From positions 83,807,106-83,871,105 of the forward strand of contig NW_023601104.1 of the NCBI RefSeq assembly GCF_014898055.3: a stretch of 64,000 nucleotides of DNA, written 5' to 3'. The translations under genes and the position numbers were made by a program. Source of the DNA: Talpa occidentalis (Eukaryota > Chordata > Mammalia > Eulipotyphla > Talpidae). Position 1 is the stretch's first letter; each line of letters opens with the position of its first letter. The notes under the pieces were generated by a model. It was not told where the DNA came from and ran no database searches. It saw nothing but the letters and a program-made list of their open reading frames with translations. Positions 45,452 through 59,255 of this stretch are shown piece after piece.

Positions 45452-48079
45452 TCAATCAGTTATAAACTCATGCAATCACATTGCCCCTGCTCTAGTCAGT
45501 CTCATTCCTCGTCTCTTCCTATTGTTCCAGACCTCAGTGATGACGAGAAAACTTATTTTAGCTGCTATGTTTGCAAGTGTACATTAGTCTTCATCAAGAG
45601 AGTTCATGTCAAAAAGTCTTAAATAGAAATGACTTTTAGATTATATCGAACATAAGTTCTTAGAAATGTAAATTATCTGAATTTATAAATTCAAATAAAA
45701 TTTCCCATATTACCTCCATTTCATCAGTGCTACCTTCACTGCACTCAACAGCATGGCCATATTGTGTAGGAACAGATGAATGAAACATATGATTGGCTAG
45801 TTGTTTCTGTTTCAATTCAACTTGAATTTATAGAAGTGAACTAACATTTATTTGGTAAAACATCTTTCTAAGACCAAGTGTGATGTTATCCTCCTGCTTA
45901 TTCCTGTTAATGCTCTGTTACCAAATAATTTCCTAAATAGCAGTGATTCAACAAGCAAAGTACAGATTTATTCATCACTAATATCAGTCTGATGTAGGTC
46001 AGATAGCTTTTTTTCTGTAGCTGCCTTGTTCTAATGAGTGAGCCAGGGACAAGATTGTTTCTATTTTTGTAACCCTACCTTTAAAATACTTTCCTTCAGA
46101 CTATATGGCTGGAGAAGATACACTTGTTCTCAATTGCCTCAAATGAGAATGACATTGCTTTGAATTCTAGTTGTGAGAATTAGTCAGTTGATCTTTCCCA
46201 GCTACATGCAATACAGAAAATTGCAAGCATATTTTAATGGTAACTAAAAAGTCTCTATTATATTCTCTGTAGTAAAAACAAAATTCAAGTTGCTTTATAT
46301 TGCAAATGAAATGGTCTGTGATGTGGTCCCTGGTGATTTCTGACTCATTTGTGATTGTCCTCAATTTGTGCTATACTTCAGATGGTGGAATTTTCCTGTG
46401 TTCTTAATACTATGATGCAGGTGGTATCCGTTTTCTTTCCCCATTTTCTGTAATGGGGATATATTTTAAAATCCATGTCAAAAGATGAATTAGTTGGGAA
46501 GGTTGTTGGTGCCATAGCTTGCTCTTGTGCTAACAGAGTGGTATATGAATGGTCACTTTCCACTTCACTTGAGCAATTTCAACAGGTGACAGTCCTAGTC
46601 ATCAAATTATTTCTCCTGAGCTCAAAATCAATTCATTTATAACCTACTTAGTGATAATGGACTGGATGTTTCAAATATATAAGTTTGTTGCAAAGAGCAC
46701 AAGATTAATTAAGCTTGCGATAGAGGCACTGGGAACGGAGGCCATTGCAGGTTCTCTTCCTGAGTCGGCTAAGCTCCCATTTTCTGTTAATTCTTGCTTC
46801 TCCTGTAACCCTGCCAGCAGTGCTTTGTTAACTGTGCATGAACCATTCACATAGCTTGAAGCCATGGTCCCCAGCTAGTGATCCCTGGCCTGTGGTTCTT
46901 CTAAAACATCCTGTGGTTGAGCAGACCTCCAACTTCTGGAAGCCTTTGTGCATAACTGTTTTCACCTTTGAGACATGCTTTCTCCATGCCATTGATTAAC
47001 TAGTGCTGGCCTGCATAACGCAGATAAATTCTCCACCACCCAGTGCAAGAACCACTGCACCCTCATAAGATCTGAATCCCAGTCCTGGATTCAAGTTATC
47101 TCCCCTTTGTGTACTTTCTCTCAGTTCTTGAACATTTTTCAGTTCTCTTTGCTTTCTCGTACTCCACTCTTATATTTGACAAGTCTTTATATTTAGCTTT
47201 TCTTGTTCCGATAACTGCATGATTTTTCTCTTCTAATTGAATCTTGATTAATAAAATAACAGTAGAAGTTGAACTGGACCTTCAATTTGATCCTTTATTG
47301 TTGAGTAAAATACATCAGGAAGTTTATACAACATTGAAACAAAATATTATTTTGTATAGAGAAGAGTGTCCTATCACATGACAAGCCAGCAATTAAATGA
47401 TGTAGTATTTTTAATAAAGCAGAGTATGCACAACTTGGAAAGATTGGTATGATCATTTCCTATATTGAAATGGTCCTTAAGTCAGGCACAGAATTACTAT
47501 CTGTTTAAAGTGTCTGCCTGATTTTCAAGAAGAGCCCTTTAAGCGCCATATAGTTTAATTAAAGAAACATCTAACAAGTACACCTTTTAACAAATAATAA
47601 ACAAAAAGCACTAACATTCTTCTTGTGCCTCAAAATTATGTATCTAATGTTAAAAAAGTATTAAGAACTTAGGGTCATAAGCAAGGATTTTGAAAAATCA
47701 ATGTGTGGTCATTAAGACATATATAATTGGACACATCCCAAGTGATTTCCAGTGTGTAAATATGATGAAAGGATACACTTAAATGTTGACTGAGATACTG
47801 ATAATAAAATGGAAAGTGATCAAATGAACATATGTATGATGTAGTTCAATAATTTTTTAAAAAGTAAAAACATTTTATCATATGTATTCCTAACAAATTA
47901 TTACCAGATTTACTATAACTTTTTCCTATTATTGGTAAATTTATAGGAGAGAAATATGGTTTTTGAAATGTCATGAATTTTCTTATGAGTTTTCACATAT
48001 CTGTTAGATATATCTAGAGAAGATTTCCTCCAATCTCCAATCCCCTCCAAAACTCCCACTGCCAAAAAATCCCCAATAC
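45452..48079. other. Unassigned sequence
   Basis: 2.6 kb with no gene recognised. 46700-47250 is somewhat GC-richer and could hold an old LTR, but no ends are seen. Confidence 0.45.
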
Positions 48080-48480
48080 CAAAAAACAGTGTTCACTTCC
48101 TTTTCTCTTCCTTTTTATCCTTAAAACAATCCATAACCTTCATAAAAACTGCTTGACCCACCTCTTCCCTTCCCCTATATGCACCTCACCTACCCCCTAA
48201 CCTTCACCATCACGACTACACAGGCACAGAGCTGAACATCAACAAAATGGACTCACTCTTTAGCCTTCTATTCCTAGTACCATATCTATTTTCATTTTCC
48301 ATTTACATTTGTATCTCTCTATTTTAATCCATTTACTTTTCTGCTGCCTCTTTTGTAAACTTTGTAATGGCACATATTTCCACATCAATTTTCTTTGTAT
48401 TTAAGCACCTAGAATAATAGTAGCAGGCAAACAGGAGCTCAATGAGTATTTATTGTGTGGAATGAATTATGCAATATATC
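48080..48480 (+). repeat. Probable L2 LINE 3' end
   Basis: The last ~140 bp read 'tgtaaactttgtaatggcac', 'tttaagcacctagaataata', 'caaacaggagctcaatgagt', 'atttattgtgtggaatgaat', which is the L2 3' terminal order. The part further 5' is C-rich and less clear. Confidence 0.6.
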
Positions 48481-50754
48481 AGACACTAGGCAGGATGCTG
48501 AGAGTAAAAGGAGAAGAATCTTTAATTAAGTAATCCTCAGGGAGCTTACAATACAAAAGTCGAAACAGTCTGGTAATTGCCTGTTTACATATCTGTGGGA
48601 AAGTGTTCAGAATACTTTGAGAATTTTGGCTAATCCAAATCACATTTGTTAGATGCCCCGTCTTACTGTGTATGCGTTCGCCATAATAACTTCTTTAATG
48701 TTGGCAATGAGTGCATGTGGTGGGTTCACCCGTTATCTACACTTGATAATTAAGAATCTACAGACAAGAGGAATTAAACATTTGATCCGATGGAAACAAC
48801 TCCTAAGGGGCAGAGCTGGGGATTAGAAGGAAGGTAAGCTAACTCTAGACTAACTATGCTTAGTCATCACTCTGCATATTTAATATGATAAAGTACTTAG
48901 GAAGTGTATGGGGAGGTTAGTCCAAAGGTGATATTTGAACTGAGAGACCATATAAGATATATGAAACAAACAATTATTATAAAAATTTATCATTGTTTAA
49001 TGTTTTTAACTTTGCAGGCATTTTCTCAATTACATTCTACATGTGAGGCAAAATCTGATCCATGGAAACCAGAGAGGTTCAAAGAATTACATTTTATATG
49101 TGATTGCTGTAATTCATTCCAGAAACTACTTAGTTGTACTTGAAATATTTGCCAAATATTGTGCTCGGTGCTAAAGAATGACAGGTTAGCCAACATCAGT
49201 TCTGTCTTCCAAGGACCCACCATCAAATGGGCGCTTCATATTTATACACTCCACAAATAATTGTTTGAGTGCTTAGACTAGTTCATGTAAGGAGTCTAAA
49301 GAGACAATAAAGTAGAATAATGTCTTTAGAAAGCGGTGGGTAAAGTTCATTTCAAATACAGTGGTGACAAATGATGTCTTTGGAGGACAGAGTTAGAGCA
49401 ATGCTATGTAATCAAACAGGTGCCAAAAACTTACAATGAATAAAGTATATCTGTATATGTGTATAAATATATAGAGAGGTATATAGAGCAGAATTTTCTC
49501 AGTTTTTAATCAAAACAACCTTGATGCATTTCATAAAATTGCATCTTTATTTTGGTTAGGGTCTCTCACTTATTCTAACACTGTAATTTTGGGATGAATT
49601 TGAAACTTAGCAAAGTTTTAAAACATAATTTAATTCATTTAATCCTTTTTTAGAGATGACAGGCCAATAGGGGCATGCATTTTTAAATCTGTGTTTGGAG
49701 TATAAGTAGATAAGTATCAGACCACATTTGTTTTCTCTGGATTTGTCAGGCCTAAATTATTTGTGTTGAGATTCATGATATTAATGTCTGTATATAATGC
49801 AGAATTATTTTAATATGAAATTTCTTCAGTTCATTACACAGAAGCAGAGACAGATTAATTAAATTATGCAGAGCTTTGCAAAAAGGAGAAGTCCCAGGTA
49901 ATTTGAAAACCATGTGAATACTGCTTTTTGAAATTCAAAGAGCTTCTGCAGAAACTATTGGGAACTAATTTACTGAGAATTACTATTAAGTAGTCTTATT
50001 GAGTATATGTGTTACAGGTAAATGATCAATGTATTTGTATAAAGACAGAAATAAAATTATTATAGGACACTTATACGTCTTTAAATAAAAAGTCTAGAGA
50101 TTATAGAGGAACCACATTCAGAATAGAAGAGAAAATCCATCTGCTCTTTCCTTAATTTGACAAGATCCTCAGAAGTTCCCTGCCTTATGAGAGGTCAGGA
50201 AAGGGGTTCCTGTTGCTCAAACATATGGAATCCATGTTATTCCTGCATCTTTAGGAGGGGACGTTTTTACAATTTTATGATTTTAACATAAAGGAATGTA
50301 TAAGATCACCAAAACCCAAGAAATTTAGATAAGGGATTAAAATCTTCTGAAACTTGTAGCAATATAATTTTGTTGAGATGCAGTCTTCTTTGAACAATTT
50401 ATTCACATAGATTTGGACTAAGTGAAGATCAAGGAAGAGTAGGTATGCAAGTTTGCATGATGGACAATGATTGTCTGTTTATCTTCCCTGCACAGAAAGC
50501 CAAAAAAAGAAGAGATAAGAGTAGAATAAGAAAAGAAGTAATAAGAATCATGTGTTTTATGAGTATTTCATTAGGAAAAACCTTCTAAAGGACTGGCTTT
50601 GAGCCAAAATTCCATATTCCTACTGATTTTTCCCTTACTCAATTCACTTTCATTAAATAAGAAAAATTCATTCTATATTTTATGTACATAATGTTGAATT
50701 TAGGACTATAACAACCCATGATCCCTCACCTTCTTTTTACAAAAAGTCAAGAGA
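48481..50754. other. Unassigned sequence
   Basis: 2.3 kb; short LINE-3'-end-like pieces around 48480-48600 and 49140-49215 ('atattgtgctcggtgctaaa'). No gene recognised. Confidence 0.45.
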
Positions 50755-51310
50755 ATTTTATTTTTTTAAGTTTATATTTGTTTTATTTCATGAAACCATG
50801 TCTTTGTTTTCTCTATATGCCATACATGAGGGGATATGTTATTTTCTTTCTCTGTCTGGCTTACCTCATTAAGCATAATACCCTCTAGATCAAATGGCAG
50901 GGTATCATCTTTTTTTTAAGATTTATTTATGCATACAAGAGCTGGGGTGTTAGGCCAGAGGTGTGGGGGGTGAGAGGATTCATCAGAGATAGTGTGGGGC
51001 ACAGAACAGGTGGATTGCCCAAAATATACTGCTGAGGAGAGCAGCAGGCCAGAGAGGAGAGGTCTGCTGTGCCTTGTGGGTCAGCTCCCTGGCCAGGGAT
51101 CGAACTCATGCTGTAGTATCTGTGGATTGCTTCCTAGTGCTGACGCTTAACCCCTTCCTCTGCCAGGGAGGCCCTTTTTTCATTTTATAGTAACTGAATG
51201 ACATTCAATTGTGAATATATACCATGTTTTCTCGATCTCTTCATAATTCATTGGGCACTTAGGCTGTTTCCAGTTCCCAGCTACTGTAAATTTTATTTGC
51301 TTTAACTAAA
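50755..51310 (-). repeat. L1 LINE 3' fragment, antisense, split by a SINE
   Basis: Left part: 'ctggcttacctcattaagca' and 'taataccctctagatcaaat'. Right part: 'cattcaattgtgaatatata', 'gggcacttaggctgtttcca' and 'ccagctactgtaaattt'. Together these are the complement of the ORF2 end of a placental L1. SINE copy 15 lies between. Confidence 0.75.
50911..51174 (-). mobile_element. tRNA-derived SINE, copy 15 (type B)
   Basis: Antisense copy with intact B-box complement (GGGATCGAACTC) and head complement GCCAGGGAGGCCC. Type B markers are diverged (GATAGTGTGGGGCACAG). Inserted in the antisense L1; target duplication not resolved in T-rich flanks. Confidence 0.9.
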
Positions 51311-51366
51311 TGCCCATAAGGGACCATCAAGAACATAGTATATGACCTCACCCCCTTAATTTTTTT

Positions 51367-51635
51367 TTAAATTTATTTTTATTTATTTATACAAGCACTG
51401 GGTACAGTCAGAAGCGTGGGAGGGTGAGAGAATTCACCAGAGCCAGAGTGGGGAGCAGAGCAGGCAGAGGGACCGAAGTACACTGCTGAGGGGAGCAGCG
51501 GGCGGCAGGAGAGGTCTGCGTGCCATGTGGGACCCTCCTCCAGTGGCTGGGAAGCAGCCGGGGATCAAACCAGTGCTGCAGAGGCTGCGGGCAACTTCGC
51601 AACCCAGCGCTCAACCGCTGCACCACCAGGGAGGC
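51367..51635 (-). mobile_element. tRNA-derived SINE, copy 16 (type A)
   Basis: Antisense copy with target duplication cccccttaatttttt at about 51351-51366 and 51636-51650. Type A markers: CAGAGCCAGAGTGGGGAGCAG and GTACAGTCAGAAGCGTGGG. Only about 190 bp from copy 15 and in the same orientation. Confidence 0.92.
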
Positions 51636-51650
51636 CCCCCTTAATTTTTT

Positions 51651-51914
51651 AACACATTTTCAAAAAGTTGGAAAAAAGGGTCATTTGCCAGAAAGGCTTA
51701 ATAAATGGAGAGAACATAATGGAATTCATTCCTTTTGAAAATATTGAGGATTGTCAATAAAAATTCTGAACCATACTCAAATATTAACTCAGCATTTTTA
51801 TATCAAACAACCTTAGAAAGGGAGTCAGAGACTCGGTGTTGAGGATTGACCGTAACATCACAGAGCATGACTCAATCTCACCAAGACTCCAGTCATTCAT
51901 TCATAAAACACAAT
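51651..51914. other. Unassigned sequence
   Basis: No gene or repeat recognised. Confidence 0.4.
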
Positions 51915-52130
51915 TATAAGCAGAGTATCCCAACCTGGACACTATTCTCATTGGGGGTTGGGGGGTGGGAATATTTGTTGTAAGGCCTTGTTCTGTGTAT
52001 TGTAGGATCTTCAGCAACATCACTAAATACTACCCATTGGGGGTCTCCACTCGGTTATGTCTTCATTCAAAAATGTCTTCAGACATTGCAGGTGTGCCGT
52101 GAGGGACAAAATCACCACCCCTGGGCCAAC
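51915..52130 (-). repeat. MER5-type hAT DNA transposon remnant, antisense
   Basis: 'tcccaacctggacactattc', 'ttgtaggatcttcagcaaca', 'tactacccattgggggtc' and 'aatgtcttcagacattgcag' are the complement of MER5A in order. Confidence 0.87.
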
Positions 52131-55100
52131 AGACTCTAACTCCGTTCTATCTCAAAGTTTCTGTAACTCTAAATAATTGGACCTCAGCCTCAAAGCTAAA
52201 ACACTCACTCAGGGACTTTTCTCCTCTTCGGAAATGAGACAAGAATGATAGTAATATGTTCCAGTGCAGGATGTTACTGGGGCTAAAAAACAACTGAAGG
52301 AAAACAGATTTCCCAAAAGAATTTGCAAAGAGAAAGGGAAAAATGCCTTCTTCAACTAAGGTACTTTAAATTTCCTCAAGAATTGGAAAAGTGAACCTCA
52401 TATGACAAGCCCCTTTGCATCTGTTGACCTCTGATTGTCATCAGCTTTAGCAAATGCCTGAGAAGTCACAATATCTTTTCTTGTCACTCTGTGGAATCCA
52501 CCAAGGAGTTCATTAAGATCCCATCCACCAGGCTCCTGCTCAGAATCTCTTTCAAACAAAGTTCTTTGCATTCAGCACCCAATCACATTTGCATACTTTT
52601 GACTTCCTCTAAGATGATTTCCCTGCTGTGTCTGAGGAAAAAATCATCCTATTCTAGTTTTTCTCTCTTGTATTTACAGCTAGGAGTTACCTTTGCGTTG
52701 TCCCTGACTGTGAACTTGGCTTTCTTCTCTGTGTTGCTCTGATTACTTGATATATTCATGACATTGATATTTGGTCTTTTTTTTTTCTCTTTTTGTAATA
52801 AAAATAGAGGAAAGAAAGCACGAGACAGGGGCTCAGTAGACTGGGGAACATAATTCTTGGCTCCAAACTAGTCAACAAGTAGCTGTTTCACTCACCTCAA
52901 TTTCTTCTTTTAAAAAATGTTTATGAATGAAATGGTTTCAGTCTGACATCACCATATAGCTAGAATTTTCTTGCATAGATGGAAATTTTTACATTCTGAT
53001 GGTGAGGTTATATTTAACAAACCATGTATCTTAATTTTGAGTTAGTAAGTATGGGCAAATATCACCCATCTGTCTTCTCAGCCAGCTCCAAAGGCTTGGG
53101 ATTCCTGGGGGCCAGAATGACTGGGGCATTAACTTTGTTTCACTTTGGAACAAAAACAAGTGATGCTCTTAAGGGTCAGTGATGCATCTTTGTTTTGCTT
53201 TGTTTTGTTTCTCTGCTCCTTTGATCAGTGCATTGGATGCTTGGTGGTTCTGTTATTCCTGAAAATGTGTTAAAAACTGTCAAAAGGAAATGAGGCAGGA
53301 TTGTTCTAGTGCTGCTAGAGCTAATGGGATGGTCCTTATTACCAGCCAATACTTGTCTGCAAATCCTCCCAGATTCAAAGGTGGGGTGTTGAGGTCTGGA
53401 AGGATTCCATGTAGATTTCATGTTGAGGAAACTCCCTTCCTTTGGACAAAGCCCCATCTGTTGGGTTTAATGGTAAAATCTATGTAGTTAATCTGCCTTT
53501 CTCCCACTCCAGGTAAGGGGATTAATCTGTTTAGTAGTAAATGGATGTGTTTCTGTGAGCCAAGAAGTTTAGGCAATGGGTCCATTTTCCAGTTTTAATC
53601 ATGAAATATGGGTACTGTGATTAAAGCCTTCTAGTAGCATTTAAGAGATTCAAATATATTTTTTTTCTTTCTAGAGAAAAAGGCTTATCCTTCTGATCCT
53701 CTGCCCCCTCCCCTCCACCACTGCCAAAGTTTCATTCATTTATCATGCTGGTAATCATATTGGTATAGCCTGTTGATAAAAGTAGGGAACATCAATCTGT
53801 TTAGCTAATCCTTGCTTTCTTTCTAGTGGGAAAAATATATTTGTTTTATCAACAACACAACAACCCTGCCTCTCAACAACCCCTTCTCAGCACTTCTTTC
53901 TCTTCACCCCCCTTCTAATAAATAGACTCAGTATTGAACACATGGCATTTACACCCCTGTTAATCTTGGCACACTCAGGGATGCTGAAACATGCTGGCTG
54001 GAAGGAAAGAAGATGCCTTTTCATGTGGCCTTGCATTGCAAACATTTTGGGAGTGTTCTGTTCCTCACTCACCTTGGACGTAGGCTTCTGCTTATTAACG
54101 TTCCAATGGTTTGGTTTCCAAAGTGAAGTGGGCATTTGAGTGAAAGACTGGTAAATGTTTAAAACATAAATAAGATATCCTAAGAGTAAAGAGAGAGAGA
54201 TTGTTTCTAATTGGGATAAATCTAACCTGCTTCAAAAAAACTGAAATGATCTGCTCACCCTCTCTATGGAAGGCTAATTGTTTAGAAAACAGATGTTATA
54301 CAACCACTTACACCAACTATGGCCAACATGTGACACAATAGTAAGACTGAGAGAAGGAATGAGCTGGCAGGAAAATGAGGAGTTTCTTCACTAAAATTTG
54401 TATTTTTGTTTAAGTACAGTGATCATATAGAATTTCCTCCAAGTTAGGATTTTTTTTTTTTTCCTGAGAATGGCAGGGAACAATATGTATGGATAGGATA
54501 AGATAACTGCTGTGAAGACAGTTCTGGCAAACCAGGAGATGTAGTAGCCCTAGAAGAAAACACCCAGACAGAGGGTAAGTCCCTGTTTATAAGTGGTTAG
54601 TTGAAGGGCAAGTTAAAGACATGAGAAAATTCTTCAAGGTGAATATGACCCATTAAGTTGTTCCCAAGTACCATTGTGTTTTAGTTATATTCTTTCTCTG
54701 AATAGTATCAAACACAGTAAAATAAAAATAAATCTCTTAAGCATAACAACACTTTACTTGTGCAGAATGTTCTACAAATGAAAGAATTACAAAGGCTATG
54801 ACAAACTTTAAAGACAAAAGACCTTTCCTTATGACTAAATGTTGCAAATTCTCTTTAAAAGAAGCAATGCTAGCTTTTGTAGCATAGCATGGACTTGTGA
54901 CTCTCAATGTACTTCACGTGTAACATAAACTGTAAGGAGAATAATCAGAGGTAGGAGAAAGTTGGGGATATATATATTATTGTGAAATCTGACTGAGTAC
55001 CCCAACCCCAAATGCAGAATGCAGCAATATGCAAGGTAATTAAAAACCTACTGAATTTTGGACAATTTCACCTTTAAAATGACATCCTACAAAGTCATAA

Positions 55101-56547
55101 AATATTTTATCCCCTTTATTTTCTATTTTATAAGAGAAAAACCATTCACTCACTCATTTGTTAAACTATCCACCCATTCATTCAACCAGTCAATCATTAT
55201 TTCCATAAATATCTAGAATATTCCTGAAACCAATAAATATAATTACATAATCATTACTTGAAATTCCCAAATCCAAAAAGTCCTGAACTCCAAAAGCTCT
55301 TATAACCAATGTGAAGTCAAAAATCTGACTTGACCTGAACATACTTTTTTTTGGAAATAAGACCAGCATACTGTATTTTTAATCTTTGTTTATCCTGCTT
55401 AGTATGAATAGTCACTGCATTACTACAGAAATGCTAATGTGCTTTATTCTAGATCTGCCCAGATCTATATAACAACTATCATAGGCAATATGAAAAATTC
55501 TAAATTCTAAATTACCATTGGCAACAGGAGTTTTGAATAATATTATGGATGTATGATATTAGGAAACAAGCTCCTAGAATTCACATGGCTTTATATATAC
55601 CCTTATTTAGCAAAAGAATATAACTTAGTTCTCACTAAGACATCTGTCTCCGTGAGGTATGTTCATGTCTGTTGCTGACTTTTTAAGAGCCAGAAGATTC
55701 CAATTCTGTCTCTTTGAAGGCCAGTGGACCCCTACCAAGAAGACAGCAACATCCTGTCAAACCGTGGTGCAGTCTCTGCCCATGTGGTCTAAAATAAAAA
55801 TAATTGAAACATGGTGTTACTGAAGTTTCTGGTTTCCTCTTGCAGTCACAGAAAGGAAAAGGACAGTGAACCAGGTGGAGTTTCAAATTTCAGCCTTCCT
55901 GTCCCTTCAACCTAAACCAACTAAAGATTCTTAAATCAGAAGAGGAAAAACAAATGATTCAAGTGTTATCAAGTACAGAAGAATGTGATAGTTGATGATC
56001 AATAAGTATATCACGAAGTGGAGCTTCACTCATATCACTTCTCTCTAGGATTTTCCAACATTTCACAGTTGCTGAGGAGTCTTGTGTTACTGAGATTGCT
56101 GAATTAATATACTAAAAACCACTAGTAGATTAGAAATTAACTGCTCTATGATGTACATCCATCGTGGCTGGGAATAGCTTCAGTAGTCACAAATTTCAGA
56201 AGACATCCCCATCTCAAACCATTGCACTACTTATGAATCACCTTGTATGATCTTGGCCTATCTTTGCTTGGGTAATTTCTAATTTGATTGGCAACACAAA
56301 GAAAGGCAATGAATTCCATGCATAGAGCCACATGAAGTCTCCAAGTGACATAGGCAATGTCACAGTTCTAAATTAAAGACCAAAACTGACCCATTGGGAC
56401 AGCCTCTTGGATTCCAAGGGTAATAGTTATGTGTGAATTAACAGAACTACAATAAAGTGAGGTGGATATCTTTGGAGTTCCCTTTTCTACAAACACTGTA
56501 GCAAAAGCACACAAGTAGTTAAAGTAGTTTTGAAAAAGAAACTTTCT
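52131..56547. other. Unassigned sequence
   Basis: 4.4 kb, the longest stretch without a repeat that I can name with confidence. 55230-55520 carries 'cccaaatccaaaaagtcctg' and 'ttctaaattctaaattacca', which recall an old transposon with 'aaatccaaaa' words. Frames up to 93 codons (53176-53457) show no domain. No exon supported. Confidence 0.45.
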
Positions 56548-56815
56548 GGGCCTCCCCTAGTGGCCCAGCGGTTGAGCACTGGGCTGCTAAGCTGCCTGCA
56601 GCCTCTGCAGTGCCTGTTCGATCCCTGGCCGCCAGGAGAGGGTCCCACATGGCGTACAGACCTCTCCTGCTGCCCACAGCTCCCCTCAGCAGTGTACTTC
56701 TTTCTCATTCAGGCTGTCCTGCTCCCTGCTCTGGCTCTGGTGAATTCTCTCACCCTCCTGTGCTTCTGACTGTACTCAGTGCTTGTGTAAATAAAGAAAT
56801 CTTTAAAAAAAAAAA
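56548..56815 (+). mobile_element. tRNA-derived SINE, copy 17 (type A)
   Basis: Sense copy: head GGGCCTCCCCTAGTGGCCCA (one change in the A box), B box TGTTCGATCCC, tail GTGTAAATAAAGAAATCTTT. Flanks 'actttct' and 'agtttct' may be the target duplication. Confidence 0.92.
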
Positions 56816-58659
56816 GTTTCTCACAAATGGACTAACATGATTCTTTTTAGATACAGGATGAATGAGCCTAAAATTGAAAATGATATTTTCAATTCAGGAA
56901 ATAAGAGGATCCAGTGGCTCATGGATTACATATGGGTTATAATAAAAGTATGTAAAGTTGAAACAAAGTTTTTTTCATGCTCTCTAATCTAATCATTCAC
57001 TTAATATGAAAAGAACTGTAGCATAGAAATCAGTGGAGAGGGAAGAAAAGCAACAAAATAGTTTGACAAATCCACAGATTACTGGACAGGATAATATAAA
57101 CATGTTGTGTACCTAGGGAAAGCAGTGCAAAGAATAATACAAATAAACATATTAGAGACAGTGTTTGACTTTCATGTGGGTTCTAAGTAGTACTTCAAGA
57201 CTTCATACCTGTACCATGACTTAACACCCCTGAATGATGGAGTTTGTGGTGGCCCAATAGGGAATCTCATCTATAATATTGTGGATACAACTTTCAATAT
57301 CTATCCCCAACTCTCCAAGGGCTGTTCATCATGCCCACGGAGTAGAATTTATATAAATATTTGATTAGGTCTTACTGAATATAGTAGATAGGTGTGGACA
57401 TAAAACTTCAATTAGACCTCTCACATTCTTTCACTTGGGAAACTGGGATCGGCACTTGGAAGTAACTCATAGCCTGTGCAGAGCTGGGAACCCAGGAATC
57501 TTGGGGTAACAGGCTGACCTGCCAAGTGAAAGGACATCTGCCTGCACCACCTGGCTTTCCATTTCAAGTTTCGCTACTTACTTGCCTCCATGTTTTATAA
57601 ATCATTCCTGTATTTTCAATAATTGCACTTTTTATAAATGTAGCTTTTACTCACAAGCCTATTGATGGATTATTTATGGATCCAAATGAAGTATATTTCA
57701 CATTCTTGAGACTCCCTTTGTAGCCTGGCTATTCACCTTGCTCAAGCCCCAAGTATTCTTTCCTAGGAAGTCATAATAAACATTTGGTGCACTTATTGTA
57801 TGCTCCATTCCCCCAATGTTTTAAGGGTCCTACAAGGGTCCAACTTCACTGGTAATAAATGACAGCCTATCTCCCCAGAGGTAATCTTATAAATAGTTAC
57901 AAAATATTTGAAGCAGGCACAAGGTGTTCTAACATTTACCTTAATGGCAAAGTGCATGAGGTGGTGGATACAAGATGGTGGATACAATTATTTTCAGTGG
58001 TACTCCCATACCTTCTTGTTATTTCTCCTGACTGCCAACCTTTCCTCTTCCTGAAAATTCTGTTCTAATCTTCCTTAGGTCACTCTTACCACAGTCATTT
58101 GAATTTTTTTGTTTTCCAGAAGAAGTATCTGTTGAGAGTTTACTGTGCTGTAGGAGGTGGCTAAGAGCTTTCAGGATTAATTTATTGTAATTAAAATATT
58201 TATTTATAATAATGATTCATTTTATGATTAATATTTGCATCATTACATGCATTAATCTGAATATAGATATTCTAGGGAATATTTTGCAGATGAGGAAGTA
58301 GAGTCTTTCATTGATTGATTGAGATACATATTTATTAAGTGGAGGGGTCCAGACACTGGAACCATAAGTCCTTTGTTATAGACTGACGGATTTAAATAAA
58401 ATGAAACGTCATTCCCATTAATGCCATGATGAATTCAAATCTTACCAATATAACTCAATTTGAGCTCAATTTGATGATCTATCCCACTTCACAGATATAC
58501 ATTCGCCTTCCATTCCTTTCCTCAGCACTTTCTGGATCCATACAGGTGAATCCAATGATCAACTCATACCTACCTCATTCCTTAACCCATTCCTGTCAGA
58601 ATTTTTTTCCCTCGATCTGCGGAACATGTACTTGGGGTCCTGTCCTTCTCTCACCTATT
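56816..58659. other. Unassigned sequence
   Basis: No gene or named repeat recognised. A 14-bp tandem duplication (ggtggatacaa at 57963 and 57977). Confidence 0.45.
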
Positions 58660-58900
58660 TATTAATGTATTTATTTATTTACAATAACATTGGTTTACAT
58701 CATTGTTTGTGTGTTAGAAGTACAGAATCTTCCTCTTAGTGTTGTTACCACACTGACCCATTCATTTATATATGTTACAAGACTTAATATCGTATGCTTT
58801 ATATTATAGGCTAATTCACTGGAAAAAAATATATATCACAATTAAAATTAATGTCCCTCACACATTTCATCACTAGATCAGATGTCTTGTCTTCAGCCTT
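58660..58900 (-). repeat. L1 3' UTR-type fragment (minus orientation)
   Basis: 'acaataacattggtttacat', then 'cattgtttgtgtgttagaag' and 'cttcctcttagtgttgttac' align with the same segment at 3605-3800. A second copy of one lineage-specific L1 3' UTR. Confidence 0.55.
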
Positions 58901-58954
58901 AGCTCTTGCTGGTTCACTTACACCATGTTTTTGTTTTGATTACTTCATTAAGTG

Positions 58955-59255
58955 TAACCCCTAGTCCTAGTGGCTTAAAACACAACTATTTCATCGTATT
59001 TCATGATTTTCTGTGTTAGGAGTTTGAACATGGGTTTGTGAGGCAAATCTGTTCTGCATGGACTTGGCTTGTAGTCAGGTGGCACTTGAACTGACTGAAA
59101 AGGACCAGGAAGGTGTCCTTTGTTTTCCTGGAGCACTGGCAGGAGTGACTGACTACCTGACTGGAAGGCTGGCTGGACCCTCTTCCTCTCTCTGTATTCT
59201 CAGATATCCCCATGTTGTCTCTTTATCTGAGTTCCGCATGGTAGATCTCGGAGAA
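58955..59255 (-). repeat. Old LTR- or transposon-like fragment
   Basis: 'agtggcttaaaacacaac' and the following CTGACT/CTGGCTGG-rich stretch, ending 'ctcagatatccccatgttgt', resemble the antisense 3' part of an ancient MaLR/ERVL-type LTR. Family not assigned. Confidence 0.4.
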
